Source: Candidatus Sumerlaeota bacterium (lineage in GTDB: Bacteria > Sumerlaeota > Sumerlaeia > MVZB01 > JAJFLK01). From it: 6,242 bases of DNA. The position numbers and the translations under genes are program-made. This document shows, piece by piece, positions 5,399-6,242 of this stretch (position 1 is its first letter; each line of letters starts with the position of its first letter). The notes under the pieces are model-generated. The model saw only the letters and a program-made list of their open reading frames with translations. It did not search any database and was not told where the DNA came from. The DNA lies in contig JAJFLK010000183.1 in the NCBI GenBank assembly GCA_021772735.1, forward strand, positions 1 through 6,242. The letters are read 5' to 3'.

Positions 5399-6242
5399 AT
5401 GTTGAAAAAGCTTTTTACGATCGCCGCAGTGAGCGGCATCGCGATTTCGGCACAGGCTCTGACGCCGACCTTGGATGGAACGATTGGTGGGGCTGAATAC
5501 GACAGCTTTCAGGCTGCGGTCCAGACAACCCAGACGGGCTTCGGCGACAACGTCGACGCGGATCTGGACTCCGCCGGGGGTGGTGAGCTGGATTCGCTCA
5601 GCGTCGCTGACGATGCCAATTTTCTGTACCTCGGAGTTGCGGGCGCCATGCAGAACAACGGGAATATGGTCGTCATCTTCCTGGATCTGGACAATAACGC
5701 AGGCACCGGCGTAACGACGATCCCTGCGAACCCCTTCAGCTTCATTGTGGGAACGCAGATCCCGATCGGCGCGGAACTCGTAATTACCCCGAATCCCGGC
5801 AATGATGTGGAGATCTTTTGCAACGCCCATACCTTTGGTGGCGCGGCATCCTCGGATTTCCTAGGCACGACAGGTGATACAGGCGGCCCTGCGGCGGCCA
5901 CGACCGGCAGCATTGCAGCCACTGTGAACGGCTTGGGACCGCACACGTTGAATTTTGCTCTGGACAATTCGAACGTCGCGGGCGTCGGGGCCGGATCGGC
6001 TGCAGCGGGTGCAGGCTTGGCGGCCGCAGTCGGAACCGGCCTCGAAATCGCTATCCCGAAGAGCCTTCTGGACCAGGCGACGACGGGCAGTGTGGGGCCC
6101 AATATTGGAATCTACGTCGGCTATTCCAGCGGTGGTGGGTTTTTCTCCAACCAGTTTCTTCCGGGTTTGGCAACTCCCGCAGGCAATGTCGGCAACGCGC
6201 CGAACCTTTCGGCTGAAGCATCGGTGACCTACGCGGTCGGTG
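5399..6242 (+). CDS. Secreted protein of the 'QTGFGDN' exported family (3' truncated)
   Basis: The frame is open from ATG 5399 to the window end (281 codons). Seen: a clean Sec signal peptide MLKKLFTIAAVSGIAISAQA with an AQA cleavage site before Leu21. The mature start is LDGTIGGAEYDSF; then 'AAVQTTQTGFGDN' (39-51) and 'NFLYLGVAGAMQNNGNMVVIFLDLDNNAGTG' as separate strands (~74-104), a beta-rich pattern similar to CBM9/DOMON-like sandwich folds. Gly/Ala/Asn-rich segments follow, with one Cys at 141. Known from memory: planctomycetal exported proteins, often ending in a PEP-CTERM sorting signal, begin with 'DG...YG..LAVQTVQTGFGDN' and 'LYLxLxGNLExN'. Whether this one has such a C-terminus lies outside the window. 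Its function is unknown; surface or extracellular location is likely. It has its own strong RBS and an upstream gap, so it is probably separate from the sugar operon. Confidence 0.88.
   Translation, partial: MLKKLFTIAAVSGIAISAQALTPTLDGTIGGAEYDSFQAAVQTTQTGFGDNVDADLDSAGGGELDSLSVADDANFLYLGVAGAMQNNGNMVVIFLDLDNNAGTGVTTIPANPFSFIVGTQIPIGAELVITPNPGNDVEIFCNAHTFGGAASSDFLGTTGDTGGPAAATTGSIAATVNGLGPHTLNFALDNSNVAGVGAGSAAAGAGLAAAVGTGLEIAIPKSLLDQATTGSVGPNIGIYVGYSSGGGFFSNQFLPGLATPAGNVGNAPNLSAEASVTYAVG

Noticed and set aside
5509..6102. Minus-strand Pro/Ala/Ser-rich frame opposite the exported-protein gene
   Set aside because: The composition mirrors the Gly/Ala-rich sense protein, which has a signal peptide and a strong RBS. 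No independent support.

Overview
The window holds part of an alpha-glucan (maltodextrin-type) utilisation cluster, all on the + strand, followed by the start of an unrelated exported protein. It suggests a moderately GC-rich, diderm-type bacterium. The 'QTxQTGFGDN' signature in the last protein recalls exported proteins I associate with Planctomycetota and nearby lineages. That placement comes from memory of a motif, not from a search.

Layout: (1) 2-517, the 3' end of a GH13 neopullulanase/cyclomaltodextrinase-like glycosidase. (2) 556-1506, a MalF-type ABC permease. (3) 1518-2981, a MalG-type permease with an unusual extracytoplasmic insert of about 210 residues between its first and second membrane segments. 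(4) 2980-3532, an intrusion: a polypurine tract, a four-helix-bundle (23S rRNA intervening-sequence type) gene broken by one extra base, then two tandem copies of a 62-70 bp unit ending in polypyrimidine. (5) 3480-4934, a MalE-type lipoprotein solute-binding protein whose signal peptide is encoded by the second repeat copy. (6) 4935-5398, a 464 bp gap with candidate promoters and hairpins that probably forms a long leader. (7) 5399 to the window end, a secreted protein with a clear signal peptide.

Working together: the lipoprotein would capture oligosaccharides outside the inner membrane, the two permeases would form the channel, and the GH13 enzyme would hydrolyse the imported glucans. No ATPase gene (MalK/MsmX type) lies in the window, so it must be upstream or elsewhere. 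The importer differs from the E. coli layout: its MalF is short, with no large P2-type loop, and the large extra domain sits on MalG.

The two points most worth a second look are the MalG insert, part of which reads like a CBM48-type starch-binding fold, and the low-complexity element around the four-helix-bundle gene, which appears to have supplied the binding protein's signal peptide. I see no new defence or mobile system with recognisable enzymes.
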